Shown here piece after piece: positions 47,549 to 56,953 of a DNA stretch of 64,000 bases (positions are counted from its first letter, which is position 1; each line of letters starts with the position of its first letter). This stretch comes from Qipengyuania pacifica (lineage in GTDB: Bacteria > Pseudomonadota > Alphaproteobacteria > Sphingomonadales > Sphingomonadaceae). A program made the translations under genes and the position numbers. The DNA lies in assembly GCF_019857205.1 (NCBI RefSeq), contig NZ_JAHWXO010000003.1, forward strand, positions 248,001-312,000, read 5' to 3'. Under the pieces are notes generated by a model. The model saw only the letters and a list, made by a program, of their open reading frames with translations. It was not told the DNA's origin and did not search any database.

Positions 47549-48856
47549 TCATGCGGGCGGACTGCCGCGGGCTTCCCGTTCCACGGCGGGCGCGCGATCT
47601 TCTTTCAGCTTTTCGATCAGCCGGCCCAGAGTGGCGCGCTGGACCAGAACGCTGAACAGGACGGCGGCGAATGTCGCGGCAAGGATGAGGTCGCGCGTTT
47701 CCCCGGGCGGGAGGGAAAGCGCGAGCGCGATCGAAATGCCGCCGCGCAGACCGCCCCACCACAGCACCGGTCCCGCGCCCTTGTCCTGCAGGCGAGCGGC
47801 GGGGATCGTCCTGGTGGACACGATGATGCTGATGGCACGGGCCGCCAGCGTAAGCGGGATCGCCGCCAGAGCGAGGATGGCTTCCTCGAAGCCGACGACC
47901 AGGACGATCATTTCGAGCCCGATCAGAAGGAACAGCACCGAATTGAGCAATTCGTCGACGAGTTCCCAGAACTTGATGACATAGTCGCGGGTCACATCGC
48001 TCATCGCATAGGTAACCCCCTGGTTGCCGACCAGCAGGCCCGCGACAGCCATGGCCAGCGGGCCCGATACATGCAGATAGCTGCACAGGGCATACCCGCC
48101 CATGACGATGGCCAGAGTCACCAGCACTTCCAGCGCGTATTCGTCCATCCCCGCCAGAGCGCGGTAGCCGACATAGCCGGCCGCCAGCCCGACAAGGATG
48201 CCGCCGCCGGCCTCTATCGCGAACAGCCGCGCACCTTCGGCCAGAGAGAATTCGGTGCCGCTGATGGCAGCGCCCAGCAGAATGATGAAGACGACGATGC
48301 CCACACCGTCGTTGAACAGGCTTTCGCCCGCCACCGCGCTTTGCAGGGACTGAGGTACGTTCTCTTCCCTGAGCACACCGAGTACGGACACCGGATCGGT
48401 CGGGGCGATCAGCGCGCCGAAGACGAAATACCAGATCGGGGCGACGGGCAGGGCAAGCAGCAGGCCGACGCCCCACATCGCCAGGCCGACGAGCACGGTC
48501 GAGACGATCACGCCCACGGTCGAAAGCAGGAGAACCGGAAGCCAGGCGACCTTCAGCCGGTCGAGATCGACATGCAATGCACCGGCGAAGAGCAGAAAAC
48601 TCAGCATGCCCTGCAGCAGCGTTTCGGTGAAATTCAGTTGCCGCAAGATGTCGGCCACCCAGTCGCCCAGCGTAATCGCGGGAATGAAGGCATTCGCAAT
48701 CATCAGGCCGATGGCCGTCAATGCCCCCATCACGGTCAAGCCGATGACATGGGGCAGCTTGATGAAATGATGGTTGAACCAACCCAGCAAGGCGGAAGCC
48801 ACGACGAGGATCGCGGCAATGTCGAAAGCGGAAAGCGCGCTGCTGGTGTCATGCAT
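47549..48856 (-). CDS. NhaP-type Na+/H+ antiporter (CPA1)
   Basis: A 435-residue membrane protein with about 12 helices, of the cation:proton antiporter-1 family. The GALIAPTDPVSVLGVLRE segment and SLFNDGVGIVVFIILL carry the ion-binding acidic residues typical of NhaP. It ends in a short charged cytoplasmic tail with no RCK domain. It should exchange Na+ (or K+) for H+ and help pH and salt balance, fitting a marine or saline habitat. It is 115 bp upstream of purC on the same strand. Confidence 0.92.
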   Translation of the reverse strand: MHDTSSALSAFDIAAILVVASALLGWFNHHFIKLPHVIGLTVMGALTAIGLMIANAFIPAITLGDWVADILRQLNFTETLLQGMLSFLLFAGALHVDLDRLKVAWLPVLLLSTVGVIVSTVLVGLAMWGVGLLLALPVAPIWYFVFGALIAPTDPVSVLGVLREENVPQSLQSAVAGESLFNDGVGIVVFIILLGAAISGTEFSLAEGARLFAIEAGGGILVGLAAGYVGYRALAGMDEYALEVLVTLAIVMGGYALCSYLHVSGPLAMAVAGLLVGNQGVTYAMSDVTRDYVIKFWELVDELLNSVLFLLIGLEMIVLVVGFEEAILALAAIPLTLAARAISIIVSTRTIPAARLQDKGAGPVLWWGGLRGGISIALALSLPPGETRDLILAATFAAVLFSVLVQRATLGRLIEKLKEDRAPAVEREARGSPPA

Positions 48857-48986
48857 AGGGCGTGCCTAGCTTGCGCGGGGGTGGAGGGGAAGCGTCGCGG
48901 GTAAGGGGCAGGATGCACACCAGCGTCGAACCCGAGTTATGCGGTCATCTTCGCGGAACCGTACGAGGTTCCTCAGCGTCAATACG

Positions 48987-50105
48987 TTAATCGGTCAGGT
49001 GAGTATGGACTGCAGTATAGGGGAGCTGGAAATAATCCAGCACTTCGCCCGCCGCTTTCCCGACCCTACTTTTTGAATCCTTGAAGAGCAATTCTCGTAG
49101 ATTGATACCCAACCCCACAAAAATATGCCGCTTCGGGACGATACCGGCCGCCCTATCTTTCAGGAGGAAATCATCTCCGTGGTAGCCCAGATGCAGTTCG
49201 AGGTACCGAAGCGGGCTATTATTGAAGGCTTCGAAGCCAGCCGGCTTGAGCGCAAGGAAATAGCGTTGCTGCTGAAAATGTTCCTTACCGCTAATAGTGT
49301 AGATGTCGTCGTTGGGTTCGATCATCAGACGAAAATCCAACTTCTCATCCAATCCGGGAACGGAATTGCGCAATAGAGAAAATCCGGCGCCCATCGTGTT
49401 AAACGTCACGTCCTCCCAGGACCAGCCGCTGGTCGGCTCTATGCTGTCGAAAGCTTCTGTCCAAAGCATGACACCCGAAGCAAGAGCCGCAGCCGTGATT
49501 TCGATGCCGGGAGCGTCATTCGTATTTCGCTTGAGCCGGCCGTAAAGCAACTCGCTGATCACGTAGGCCGAGTACGCGTGAGCCAATTTATCGACGCCGA
49601 CATTGTTGGTTGATCTGCCAAACCAGCCCTCGCTTTGAAAGCTTGGCCATTGCGGGTCTTTCAATAGCTTGGGCGCATTGATTGCAGTGTAATAACCGGC
49701 GACCGCGGCAAATTCCCATTTGATAGCTTTCACATCCTCGCCGAACGATGCGTAATTCCGGCGCGCAGGATTTTCGAAGCCGTCTCGCGTCGTAACCGTC
49801 AATGGAACATGGTTCTCAACCTCCTGATAGTCGACCGTCTCGCGATCAAAGCCGGCAATAGTGGCTTCCTCAAGATAAGCGCCTGGCGCGACGAGCACTC
49901 GAGCTGTGTCACTCGACGCAGTGAGTTCGGTCGAAAATGCCTGATCCAGCTCGGCGAAAGTAGATAAAGGCACAATCATCAGTTCATCCCCTGCCGCACT
50001 AGCAGATGCACTCGCCGTAATGACCCAAAAGCCGGTCAGTAATGAAACGACACGATGCAATCGCTGATGAAATGTTCGGCCTCTCTCCCTATTAAAAATC
50101 GCCAT
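48987..50105 (-). CDS. DUF2279 family exported protein in an AT-richer islet
   Basis: A 372-residue protein. The N-terminus is basic and hydrophobic (LHRVVSLLTGFWVITASASASAAG), suggesting an export signal. The DUF2279 core is NVGVDKLAHAYSAYVISELLYGRL and the following TSGWSWEDVTFNTMGAGFS, typical of periplasmic or outer-membrane proteins. About 110 residues precede the core (FAELDQAFSTELTASSDTARV onward). Base composition is clearly lower in GC than the flanks. It abuts tRNA-Phe. Recent transfer is inferred. Function unknown. Confidence 0.75.
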   Translation of the reverse strand: MAIFNRERGRTFHQRLHRVVSLLTGFWVITASASASAAGDELMIVPLSTFAELDQAFSTELTASSDTARVLVAPGAYLEEATIAGFDRETVDYQEVENHVPLTVTTRDGFENPARRNYASFGEDVKAIKWEFAAVAGYYTAINAPKLLKDPQWPSFQSEGWFGRSTNNVGVDKLAHAYSAYVISELLYGRLKRNTNDAPGIEITAAALASGVMLWTEAFDSIEPTSGWSWEDVTFNTMGAGFSLLRNSVPGLDEKLDFRLMIEPNDDIYTISGKEHFQQQRYFLALKPAGFEAFNNSPLRYLELHLGYHGDDFLLKDRAAGIVPKRHIFVGLGINLRELLFKDSKSRVGKAAGEVLDYFQLPYTAVHTHLTD

Positions 50106-50467
50106 CTATCTGATTCCAAACCCAAAGAACGACCGCATTGTCGCCGCTTCATTTGGATCGCAATAACTTATTGGATTATGTGGGAAGATATTTGCACTTA
50201 AACCTGCCGAGAGACGGTGGCATTTCGCCAGCTCCCACCGAACTCTGCTTATTGTCGAGATCGGCGAAGGGGGTATCGAATTGATGATCCGCAAATTGCG
50301 ATACATTCTCCATTTGCCGCCACCATCCACACGTTGGCAAAAATGAAGTGACCGCCGCAGCGCAGACGAAGTTGCGGGCGCCATCGGTCAAGGACCAACC
50401 CGAATGCCCGCCCGTTTGCCGACTAGACCGAAGTCAGGCCATCGAATCCAATTCGCTGTAGAAGAAG
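50106..50467. other. Gene-free AT-richer stretch between the DUF2279 gene and tRNA-Phe
   Basis: I see no convincing gene, promoter or repeat here. Short open frames exist but have no family likeness or ribosome binding site. GC is lower than in the neighbouring core genes, as in the adjacent DUF2279 gene. Confidence 0.6.
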
Positions 50468-50542
50468 TGGTGCCCAGGGGCGGAGTCGAACCACCGACAC
50501 GACGATTTTCAATCGTCTGCTCTACCACTGAGCTACCCGGGC
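50468..50542 (-). tRNA. tRNA-Phe (GAA)
   Basis: A 75-nt tRNA with encoded CCA. Acceptor GCCCGGG pairs with CCTGGGC (one G-U); the D arm GCTC-AGTGGTA-GAGC, anticodon arm GACGA-TTGAAAA-TCGTC (anticodon GAA) and T arm GGTGG-TTCGACT-CCGCC are complete. Its 3' end faces the AT-richer islet. It follows yacG in the usual sphingomonad order. Confidence 0.95.
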
Positions 50543-50634
50543 ACACTGCGTCTGCTATGGAGCCTGAAAGGGCCCCGTGAGCAGTGAGAGCGCGCCTATG
50601 GCGAAGCTCGTCCGCCTTGGCAAGGGGGGAATTT

Positions 50635-50823
50635 CTACTCTTCCTTGCCGCCGCTGAATTCCGCCGCGATTTCTTCGGGCAGGGCGGGCCGTCCGGCCAC
50701 GGAATAGCCGTCGCCAAACCATTTCGATAAATCGCGGTCGCGGCAGCGGCTGGAACAGAACGGCGCGTATTCTTTGCTGCGGGCCCGTTTGCAGATCGGG
50801 CAAGGGCGGGATCTAGTCGTCAT
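50635..50823 (-). CDS. yacG: DNA gyrase inhibitor YacG (zinc-ribbon)
   Basis: A 62-residue zinc-binding protein: CPICK and, after 15 residues, FCSSRCRDRDLSKWF form the CxxC-CxxxC zinc site. YacG binds GyrB and inhibits gyrase. ATG at 50823 gives the normal start. It overlaps the RNase E/G gene by 11 nt and is the last protein gene of the infA-maf-RNase-yacG cluster. Confidence 0.92.
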   Translation of the reverse strand: MTTRSRPCPICKRARSKEYAPFCSSRCRDRDLSKWFGDGYSVAGRPALPEEIAAEFSGGKEE

Positions 50824-51766
50824 GCGGAACGATCTGGGCAGTGGCCGCTTCGATCGCAAGCCCCGGATCGATCGCGATGCGCACCGGGCGCGCGGTGCGC
50901 CGCTCGAGTTCGGCGATCCATTCGGGCCCGAGCCGTGGCCTCAACGCGGGATGAACGGTCAACAATGTCGCGCCGGGCCCTTCGACCATTTCGGCGCGGC
51001 GTAGCGCCATTCGGGCTGCCATACCTATGCGCGAGGTCGCGAAACGATGCAGCAGCGAAGGGCCGTGGAGCCGGGCAACAATCTGAACGAGGCCGAAGCC
51101 GTTCATTGCCGTGCGTTCATGGGAAAAACCCGACAACGCCTCTTCGAGCGCCGAATCCACCGCCTTGCGGTCGGATTTCGTCTGGAGGGTTGGAAAATCG
51201 ATCCCGATCGAGCCGCCAAGATCGAAGAGCGTGAGCCAGCGCGCGATTTGCGGAACTGCGGCGAGGGACAGTTCGCGCGGAGGCAGGTCGCCATCGATAT
51301 CGATCAGCGTCATGGCCGGCGTCACCGCAAAGAGTAGCGAGCCGCCAGCGAACTCGACCTCGCCGGAGGATGCAGCATGCCAGATGTCTTCCCAGACCCC
51401 CGCGGGGAAGCGACGGACCGACCTGGCGTTGGCCAACGGATCAGATGGTGTACCAGCAATCGTTGAAACCGGCCGGGCGGCTGGGAGCTTGAAGCGTCCG
51501 CGTTCCGTCATCGCACCGCGCGTTATGGCGAAAAGATAGTTTGCGCCCTCGCTTGCATCACGCGGAAGTTTATCCACCAGAACCTCGCGGCCAGAGGGAT
51601 GTTGCGCGGTTCCTCGTGCGCCTGTCTTGCGCAGCAGCTTGCCTTCGAATTCATCGCCCGCCTGGATTTCACCCGGCCAGTGGACGCCGGCGGCGAGAGG
51701 TGTTTCACCATCAAGCAGCAGGGCCCGGCGTTCGCCGATACCCTCTTCGACCTGCCATTCAGGCAA
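50813..51766 (-). CDS. Short ribonuclease E/G family protein
   Basis: A roughly 317-residue protein related to RNase E/G but much shorter than RNase E (about 900-1000) or RNase G (about 490). The family likeness is in VDKLPRDASEGANYLF-like and LTLFDLGGSIGIDFPTL (the DxxGxIxxDF catalytic-type region), with TLIDIDGDLP upstream. Start: TTG at 51766 (PEWQVEEGIGERRA) fits the family; earlier in-frame starts lie deep inside maf. It is encoded between maf and yacG. Confidence 0.78.
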   Translation of the reverse strand: MPEWQVEEGIGERRALLLDGETPLAAGVHWPGEIQAGDEFEGKLLRKTGARGTAQHPSGREVLVDKLPRDASEGANYLFAITRGAMTERGRFKLPAARPVSTIAGTPSDPLANARSVRRFPAGVWEDIWHAASSGEVEFAGGSLLFAVTPAMTLIDIDGDLPPRELSLAAVPQIARWLTLFDLGGSIGIDFPTLQTKSDRKAVDSALEEALSGFSHERTAMNGFGLVQIVARLHGPSLLHRFATSRIGMAARMALRRAEMVEGPGATLLTVHPALRPRLGPEWIAELERRTARPVRIAIDPGLAIEAATAQIVPHDD

Positions 51767-52334
51767 TGTCGAACCCAGCGGCGCGCAGCAATGTGCGCGT
51801 TTCATAGAGAGGCAGGCCAACCACACCCGAATGGCTGCCCTGAATCCGGCTGATCAACCCTTCCGCGATGCCCTGAATGGCATAGCCACCTGCCTTGCCT
51901 TCCCATTCGCCGCTGGCGAGATAGGCGTCGATTTCGGCGGACGAGAGGCGCTTGAACATTACCACCGTTTCGCTCAGCCGTTCACGGAGGGCGCCGTCCG
52001 GTGCGCGAAGGGCGATGGCGGAAAGGACGCGGTGGCGACGACCCGACAGCAGTTCGAGGCATTTGCGGGCCGTGGCTTCGTCTTCGGCCTTGGGCAGGAT
52101 GCGGCGGCCCGCCGCGACGACCGTGTCGCCGGCGAGTACGTGGCCGCCACCGGATGCGGCAGCCTGCGCCTTTTCGCGCGCCATGCGCTTTGCATAGTCG
52201 CGCGGCAATTCGCCCTTATGGGGCGTTTCATCGATGTCCGCGGGATTGATGGCAGCAGGCGTCAACCCGAGACGGGCGAGAAGCTCGCGCCTGCGGGGAC
52301 TGGCCGATGCTAGAACGAGGGTGGGCTGGCCCAC
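51759..52334 (-). CDS. Maf-like nucleotide pyrophosphatase
   Basis: A 191-residue Maf/HAM1-superfamily enzyme that hydrolyses non-canonical or specific NTPs. It begins TLVLASASPRRRELLARLG and has the catalytic segment VLAGDTVVAAGRRILPKAED, typical of the dTTP/UTP pyrophosphatase group. The start is GTG at 52334. It lies 6 bp downstream of infA and overlaps the RNase gene start. Confidence 0.93.
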   Translation of the reverse strand: MGQPTLVLASASPRRRELLARLGLTPAAINPADIDETPHKGELPRDYAKRMAREKAQAAASGGGHVLAGDTVVAAGRRILPKAEDEATARKCLELLSGRRHRVLSAIALRAPDGALRERLSETVVMFKRLSSAEIDAYLASGEWEGKAGGYAIQGIAEGLISRIQGSHSGVVGLPLYETRTLLRAAGFDIA

Positions 52335-52340
52335 GTGCGC

Positions 52341-52586
52341 TTATTGGGGGCCGGGGCCGCCGCGACCGGGCATGAAGCGGTAAGTAATGCGTGCCTTGGT
52401 GAGATCGTAGGGCGTCAGTTCACAAAGCACTTCGTCGCCGACGAGCACGCGGATACGGTTCTTGCGCATCTTGCCGGCGGTGTGGCCGAGCACTTCATGG
52501 CCGTTCTCGAGCTCGACGCGGAACATCGCATTGGGCAGCAGTTCCACCACCCTGCCGCGCATTTCGAGAAGTTCTTCTTTCGCCAT
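52341..52586 (-). CDS. infA: Translation initiation factor IF-1
   Basis: An 81-residue OB-fold protein: [20 protein letters not shown], then [20 protein letters not shown] and [15 protein letters not shown]. The usual length is about 72; the extra C-terminal [10 protein letters not shown] is a flexible tail. AAGGA lies 7 nt before the ATG. First gene of the infA-maf-RNase E/G-yacG-tRNA-Phe cluster. Confidence 0.96.
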   Translation of the reverse strand: MAKEELLEMRGRVVELLPNAMFRVELENGHEVLGHTAGKMRKNRIRVLVGDEVLCELTPYDLTKARITYRFMPGRGGPGPQ

Positions 52587-52790
52587 GTAGTTCCTTGGAC
52601 TGTGCCGTTGGTCGATTTGTGTCGCGCGCCCATAGCGGCAGTAGGGACAAAAGGGAAGACTCGGTCGTTAAGCGCGGCGCAAGGCTGGCGCGACATTTTG
52701 TTACCCGACATTTCTTGCCTGCCGGCTCCGCCTCGTCCAGCCATGCTGCCGGGGACGGAAGAGAATTGAGACAGGATCACAACGCTTTCC

Positions 52791-55739
52791 ATGCACTATC
52801 TCCCCCGTATTTCCGCACTTGCGCTGACCATTGCGCTCGCCACGCCGGCCCTCGCGCAGGATGCCGATCCCGCTCCTGCGACAAGCCAGGACGGATCGCA
52901 GGACGAACCGCTTCCCGAAGATGCCATCATCGTAACCGGCGAACGTGTGCGTGGGCAGGTGCAGACCGATGTCCCGCCGGTGGTCGAACTCGATGAAGCG
53001 GACATTGCAGCCTACGGTGCGGATTCGCTGGCTGACCTGATCGAGCAACTGGGACCCCAGACGGGATCGGCCAGCGGCCGCGGCAGCGGGCGTCCGGTCT
53101 TCCTGGTCAACGGACGGCGCGTTTCGAGCTTCCGCGAGTTCCGCCGCTATCCGCCCGAAGCGATCGTCAAGGTAGAGGTATTCCCGGAAGAGGTTGCCCT
53201 GCAATATGGCTATCCCGCCGATCAGCGCGTGGTCAATTTCATCCTGAAGGACAATTTTGCCAGCCGCGAGGTGGAGCTGGAATACGGGCAGCCAACGGCC
53301 GGGGGCCGGTCGAGCGGCGAGGCGGAATATTCGCAGCTCACTATCAATGGCGGCGACCGTTTGTTGCTGGGGGCGGAATTCAACACGTCATCCATGCTGA
53401 CGGAAGCCGAACGCGGGATCATCCAGACCGAAAACAGCGTGCCAACCGTGGCGTCCGATCCGGATCCTGCCGCCTTTCGCAGCCTTGCCTCCGACAGCGA
53501 AGGGTTCGAGCTCGAGACAACCTGGAACACCAGTTTCGGCGAAGGCGCGCGGGCGCCGACTTTCTCGATCAACGGCAATCTGGAGCGCAGCGTCACCCGA
53601 TCGCTGTCCGGGCTGGACACGGTGCTGCTGACCGATCCCGACGGTAACACCGAACTGCGCGCGATCGATGCCGATCCGATCACGCGCCGGACATCTTCGA
53701 CCACCGCTTCATTGGGCAGTTCGTTGAACGCGCCAGTGGGCGACTGGAACCTTGCCCTGACGCTGGATGCGGCGCGCGGCTGGAGCACGTCGGAAATCGA
53801 CCGCCGACGCGATACGAGCGGCCTGGTGGCAGCGGCCGCTGCGGGCGAGATCGACATTACGGGTGATCTGGGGGCCGTTCCCAGCGCTGGCTTCGATGAG
53901 GCGCGCAGCAAGACCTATACGATCGATACACTCGCGACGCTCACGGGGCAGCCGATCCTACTGCCGAGCGGCGAGGTCAATGTGACCGCCAAGGTCGGGT
54001 ACAAGCTCAATGGAATCGACAGCACAGACACGCGCACGAACGGGCTGGAAACATCGCTCAACCGCCGCCGCGCGCTTGCCGGGGTCAATCTGGGTATACC
54101 GCTTGCCAGCGCGCGCGAGGATTTCCTCGGCGCGTTGGGCGAACTCAGTCTGGATCTGGGGGGCGGCATCGACGACCTTTCCGATTTCGGAACGCTGACC
54201 AACTGGAATGCCGGATTGAACTGGCGGCCGTCTGAAAGCCTGTCGCTGCAGGCGAGCTACACCGTGCGCGAGGCCGCACCGAGCCTGACCCAGCTTGGAT
54301 CGCCGCAGATCGTCGACGTCAACGTCCCGGTGTTCGACTTTGTCACGGGCGACACGGTGCTGGCCAACGTCGTCACGGGTGGCAATCCGGATCTGCTTGC
54401 GGAGACACAGCGCGACATCAAACTGTCCGCATCCTACGACTTCGATCTGTTCGACAGGTCCAATTTCCGCGTCGAATATTTCCGCAACCGTTCGGACGAC
54501 GTGACCGAAAGCTTCCCCGTCCTGACACCCGCCATCGAGGCGGCATTCCCTGATCGCGTGACACGCGTCGATGGGCAGTTGGTGGAACTGGACCGGCGGC
54601 CGGTGACGTTTGCCGAACGTAATTCTTCGCGCATCCGCTACGGTTTCAACTTCTTCGGCAAAGTCGGCAAGCCCGCCCCCGAGAGCGAAGGCGGCGGCGG
54701 AAGGCGCGGAGGCTTCATGGCGCGCATGGGCGCTGCCGGAGGACAGGGATCGGCACCGGGACAGGGTGGAGCAGGACAGGGCCGTGGCGGGTTCAACAGC
54801 GAGCGGTTCGCCGAAATTCGCGCGCAATTCTGCAAGGAAGGCGCAGAGCCCGATATTTCTCAATTGCCGGAACAGATGCAGCAGCGACTGCGCGGCGAAG
54901 ACGGACAGATCGATCCGGCCCGTGTCGCACAGATGCGCGAACGCTTCTGCAGCGCGGATGGTGCGCCCGATCCGCAGCGAATGGCCGCGATGCGCCAAGC
55001 TCTTTGCACAGGTTGGAACGCGGCCGATCCGTCCGCATCCACCCCGGTTGATCTTGCCGCACTGCCCGAACGCATTCGTGAGCGCCTGACGGGCCCCGAT
55101 GGCCAGATCGACGAAGCCCGGCTGAACGAGTTGCGCAGCCGGGTCTGCGCTTCGCCGCAAGCCGGAGAAGACGGAGCCGACACGCGTACTACCGGTTCGT
55201 CCGGAGCTGGTGAGGCGCGAGGAGGCGGCCGCCGTGGTGGTGGCGGAGGACGCGGCGGTCGGGGCGGCGGCGACGGTCAAGGACGCTGGAACCTGTCGCT
55301 CTATCACACGATCGAGCTCGAAAATTCGGCGCTGATCGCGCCTGGCATTCCGGAACTCGACCTGCTGAACGGGGACGCCCTGAGCGGATCGGGCATCAGC
55401 CGCCATAACTTTACCATGGAAGGCGGGCTGTTCCACAAGGGCATGGGTCTGCGCCTGTCGGGCAATTATGCCAGTGGCACCGATGTGGACACGCTGACGT
55501 TCCATGACCTTGCCACTTTCGACCTGCGCCTGTTCATGAATCTCGAGGAGCAGAAGTGGCTCACCGGTGAGACACCGGGCTTTTTCAAGGGAGCGCGCCT
55601 CTCGCTTCGGGTCGACAACATCTTCGACGCCCGGCAGCGTGTGACGGATGAGAACGGAATAGTCCCACTGGGCTATCAGCCTGACCTCGTAGATCCGTTG
55701 GGACGTGTGGTCTCGCTCGAGCTGCGGAAAGTCTTCTGA
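52791..55739 (+). CDS. TonB-dependent receptor with a Gly-rich, four-cysteine insert
   Basis: A 982-residue outer-membrane receptor with signal peptide ending TPALAQ. The plug carries DAIIVTGERVRGQVQTDVPP and GRPVFLVNGRRVSSFREFRRYPPEAIVKVEV; the barrel ends in VSLELRKVF. At residues about 625-830 the barrel is interrupted by a Gly/Arg-rich linker, a helical segment with Cys681, Cys720, Cys739 and Cys786 in repeating R-x(2-3)-C contexts, and a second Gly/Arg-rich linker. The barrel resumes at WNLSLYHTIEL. Two copies of LPE-(Q/R)-x-RL-x-G-x-DGQID occur in the insert. Ligand unknown. Confidence 0.92.
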   Translation: MHYLPRISALALTIALATPALAQDADPAPATSQDGSQDEPLPEDAIIVTGERVRGQVQTDVPPVVELDEADIAAYGADSLADLIEQLGPQTGSASGRGSGRPVFLVNGRRVSSFREFRRYPPEAIVKVEVFPEEVALQYGYPADQRVVNFILKDNFASREVELEYGQPTAGGRSSGEAEYSQLTINGGDRLLLGAEFNTSSMLTEAERGIIQTENSVPTVASDPDPAAFRSLASDSEGFELETTWNTSFGEGARAPTFSINGNLERSVTRSLSGLDTVLLTDPDGNTELRAIDADPITRRTSSTTASLGSSLNAPVGDWNLALTLDAARGWSTSEIDRRRDTSGLVAAAAAGEIDITGDLGAVPSAGFDEARSKTYTIDTLATLTGQPILLPSGEVNVTAKVGYKLNGIDSTDTRTNGLETSLNRRRALAGVNLGIPLASAREDFLGALGELSLDLGGGIDDLSDFGTLTNWNAGLNWRPSESLSLQASYTVREAAPSLTQLGSPQIVDVNVPVFDFVTGDTVLANVVTGGNPDLLAETQRDIKLSASYDFDLFDRSNFRVEYFRNRSDDVTESFPVLTPAIEAAFPDRVTRVDGQLVELDRRPVTFAERNSSRIRYGFNFFGKVGKPAPESEGGGGRRGGFMARMGAAGGQGSAPGQGGAGQGRGGFNSERFAEIRAQFCKEGAEPDISQLPEQMQQRLRGEDGQIDPARVAQMRERFCSADGAPDPQRMAAMRQALCTGWNAADPSASTPVDLAALPERIRERLTGPDGQIDEARLNELRSRVCASPQAGEDGADTRTTGSSGAGEARGGGRRGGGGGRGGRGGGDGQGRWNLSLYHTIELENSALIAPGIPELDLLNGDALSGSGISRHNFTMEGGLFHKGMGLRLSGNYASGTDVDTLTFHDLATFDLRLFMNLEEQKWLTGETPGFFKGARLSLRVDNIFDARQRVTDENGIVPLGYQPDLVDPLGRVVSLELRKVF

Positions 55740-55767
55740 TTGCTGGCGGGTTGGCGCGGGCGAGCGT

Positions 55768-56952
55768 TTACAGCGCGTCGCCCGCCGCGACGCCGCTAGC
55801 CCAGGCCCATTGGAAATTATAACCGCCAAGCCAGCCGGTCACATCCACTGCCTCACCAATGGCGAACAGGCCGGGAAGGCGCTTCGCTTCCATTGTGCGG
55901 GACGACAGTTCGGCAGTGGAGATTCCGCCGACGGTGACCTCGGCCTTGGCAAAGCCTTCGGTCCCGTTCGGATGGAACGCCCAGCGTTTCAACCGCTCAC
56001 CTGCGCTGCGTAAAGCCTTGTCGGGCACATTGCCGAGGTCGCCTTCGATCCCGATCTTGTCGGCCAGGATATCGGCCAGCCGTGCCGGGAGAGCTTCACG
56101 CAAGAGAGTCTTCAAGCCGACGCGCGGGCTGGTGCGCTTTGCATCCATCAGCCACTCAGCTGTCTGGTCGGGCAGGAAATCCACCAGCAGCGGATCGCCT
56201 GGTCGCCAGTACGAACTGGCCTGAAGGATCGCCGGACCAGACAAGCCGCGATGGGTGAATAACGCTGCTTCTGCAAAGGAGGCTTTGTTGGCAGTGGCCA
56301 CAACGGGCGCGGACACGCCGGAAATGTCGCGAAACAGGACCTCTTCACCGCCGAGTGTCAACGGAACGAGCGCAGGGCGGGGCTCCTCCAGCTTCAGGCC
56401 GAACTGGCGCGCCAATTCGTAGGCATAACTGGTGGCGCCCATTTTCGGGATGGATGGTCCGCCGGTCGCCATGACAAGAGCGGGCGCGGTTGATGTTTCA
56501 GCCGAAGTGGTGACCTTAAATAGGCCGTCGTGTTCGACCGACGCAATTTCCTCGCCGCAGCGGATTTCTACTTCGCCGCCACTCTCACGCGCACGTGCGC
56601 ATTCCTCCAGTAGCATGGCAACGATCTGCTTTGCCGATCCATCGCAGAACAATTGGCCGAGCGTCTTTTCATGCCACGCGATGCCGTAGCTTTCTACAAG
56701 CGAGAGAAAGTCGCGCGAGGTGTAACGCGCCAGCGCCGATTTCGCGAAATGAGGATTGGCACTGAGGTAATTGGTTGGTCCGGCGCCGATATTGGTGAAG
56801 TTGCATCGACCGCCGCCCGATATCAGGATTTTCTTACCCGGTTTTTCAGCCCGTTCGAGCACCAAGACGCGCTTGCCCCGTTGGCCGGCACGCGCCGCGC
56901 ACATCAATCCGGCGGCCCCCGCGCCGAGAATTATCGCGTCGAAACTGGCCAT
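55768..56952 (-). CDS. BaiN/RdsA-like FAD-dependent oxidoreductase (HI0933 family)
   Basis: A 394-residue flavoprotein of the HI0933-like family. The FAD site is FDAIILGAGAAGLMCAARAGQ, followed by the hallmark LISGGGRCNFTN and, later, a second dinucleotide-type segment (ALVMATGGPSIPKMG). It ends WLGGYNFQWAWASGVAAG. The substrate is uncertain; members include aminoacetone-oxidase-like and BaiN enzymes. ATG at 56952 is 1 bp from the permease stop, so the two are probably co-transcribed. Confidence 0.9.
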   Translation of the reverse strand: MASFDAIILGAGAAGLMCAARAGQRGKRVLVLERAEKPGKKILISGGGRCNFTNIGAGPTNYLSANPHFAKSALARYTSRDFLSLVESYGIAWHEKTLGQLFCDGSAKQIVAMLLEECARARESGGEVEIRCGEEIASVEHDGLFKVTTSAETSTAPALVMATGGPSIPKMGATSYAYELARQFGLKLEEPRPALVPLTLGGEEVLFRDISGVSAPVVATANKASFAEAALFTHRGLSGPAILQASSYWRPGDPLLVDFLPDQTAEWLMDAKRTSPRVGLKTLLREALPARLADILADKIGIEGDLGNVPDKALRSAGERLKRWAFHPNGTEGFAKAEVTVGGISTAELSSRTMEAKRLPGLFAIGEAVDVTGWLGGYNFQWAWASGVAAGDAL

Positions 56953-56953
56953 G

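Noticed and set aside
48925..48932. GTCGAACC, a possible second copy of the tRNA-Phe end marking an integrated element
   Set aside because: Only 8 nt match, and they are the generally conserved T-loop bases; no longer repeat was found.
48955..48980. GGAAC-N17-CGTC resembling an EcfG promoter, inside a GGAACC/GGTTCC inverted repeat
   Set aside because: It points into the 3' end of a convergent gene and its -10 is imperfect. The reverse reading has no -10 toward the antiporter gene.
55756..55785. GCGGGCGA/TCGCCCGC inverted repeat between the second TonB receptor and the flavoprotein gene
   Set aside because: Long 14-nt loop, no T-tract, and it runs into the flavoprotein coding end; too weak for a terminator call.
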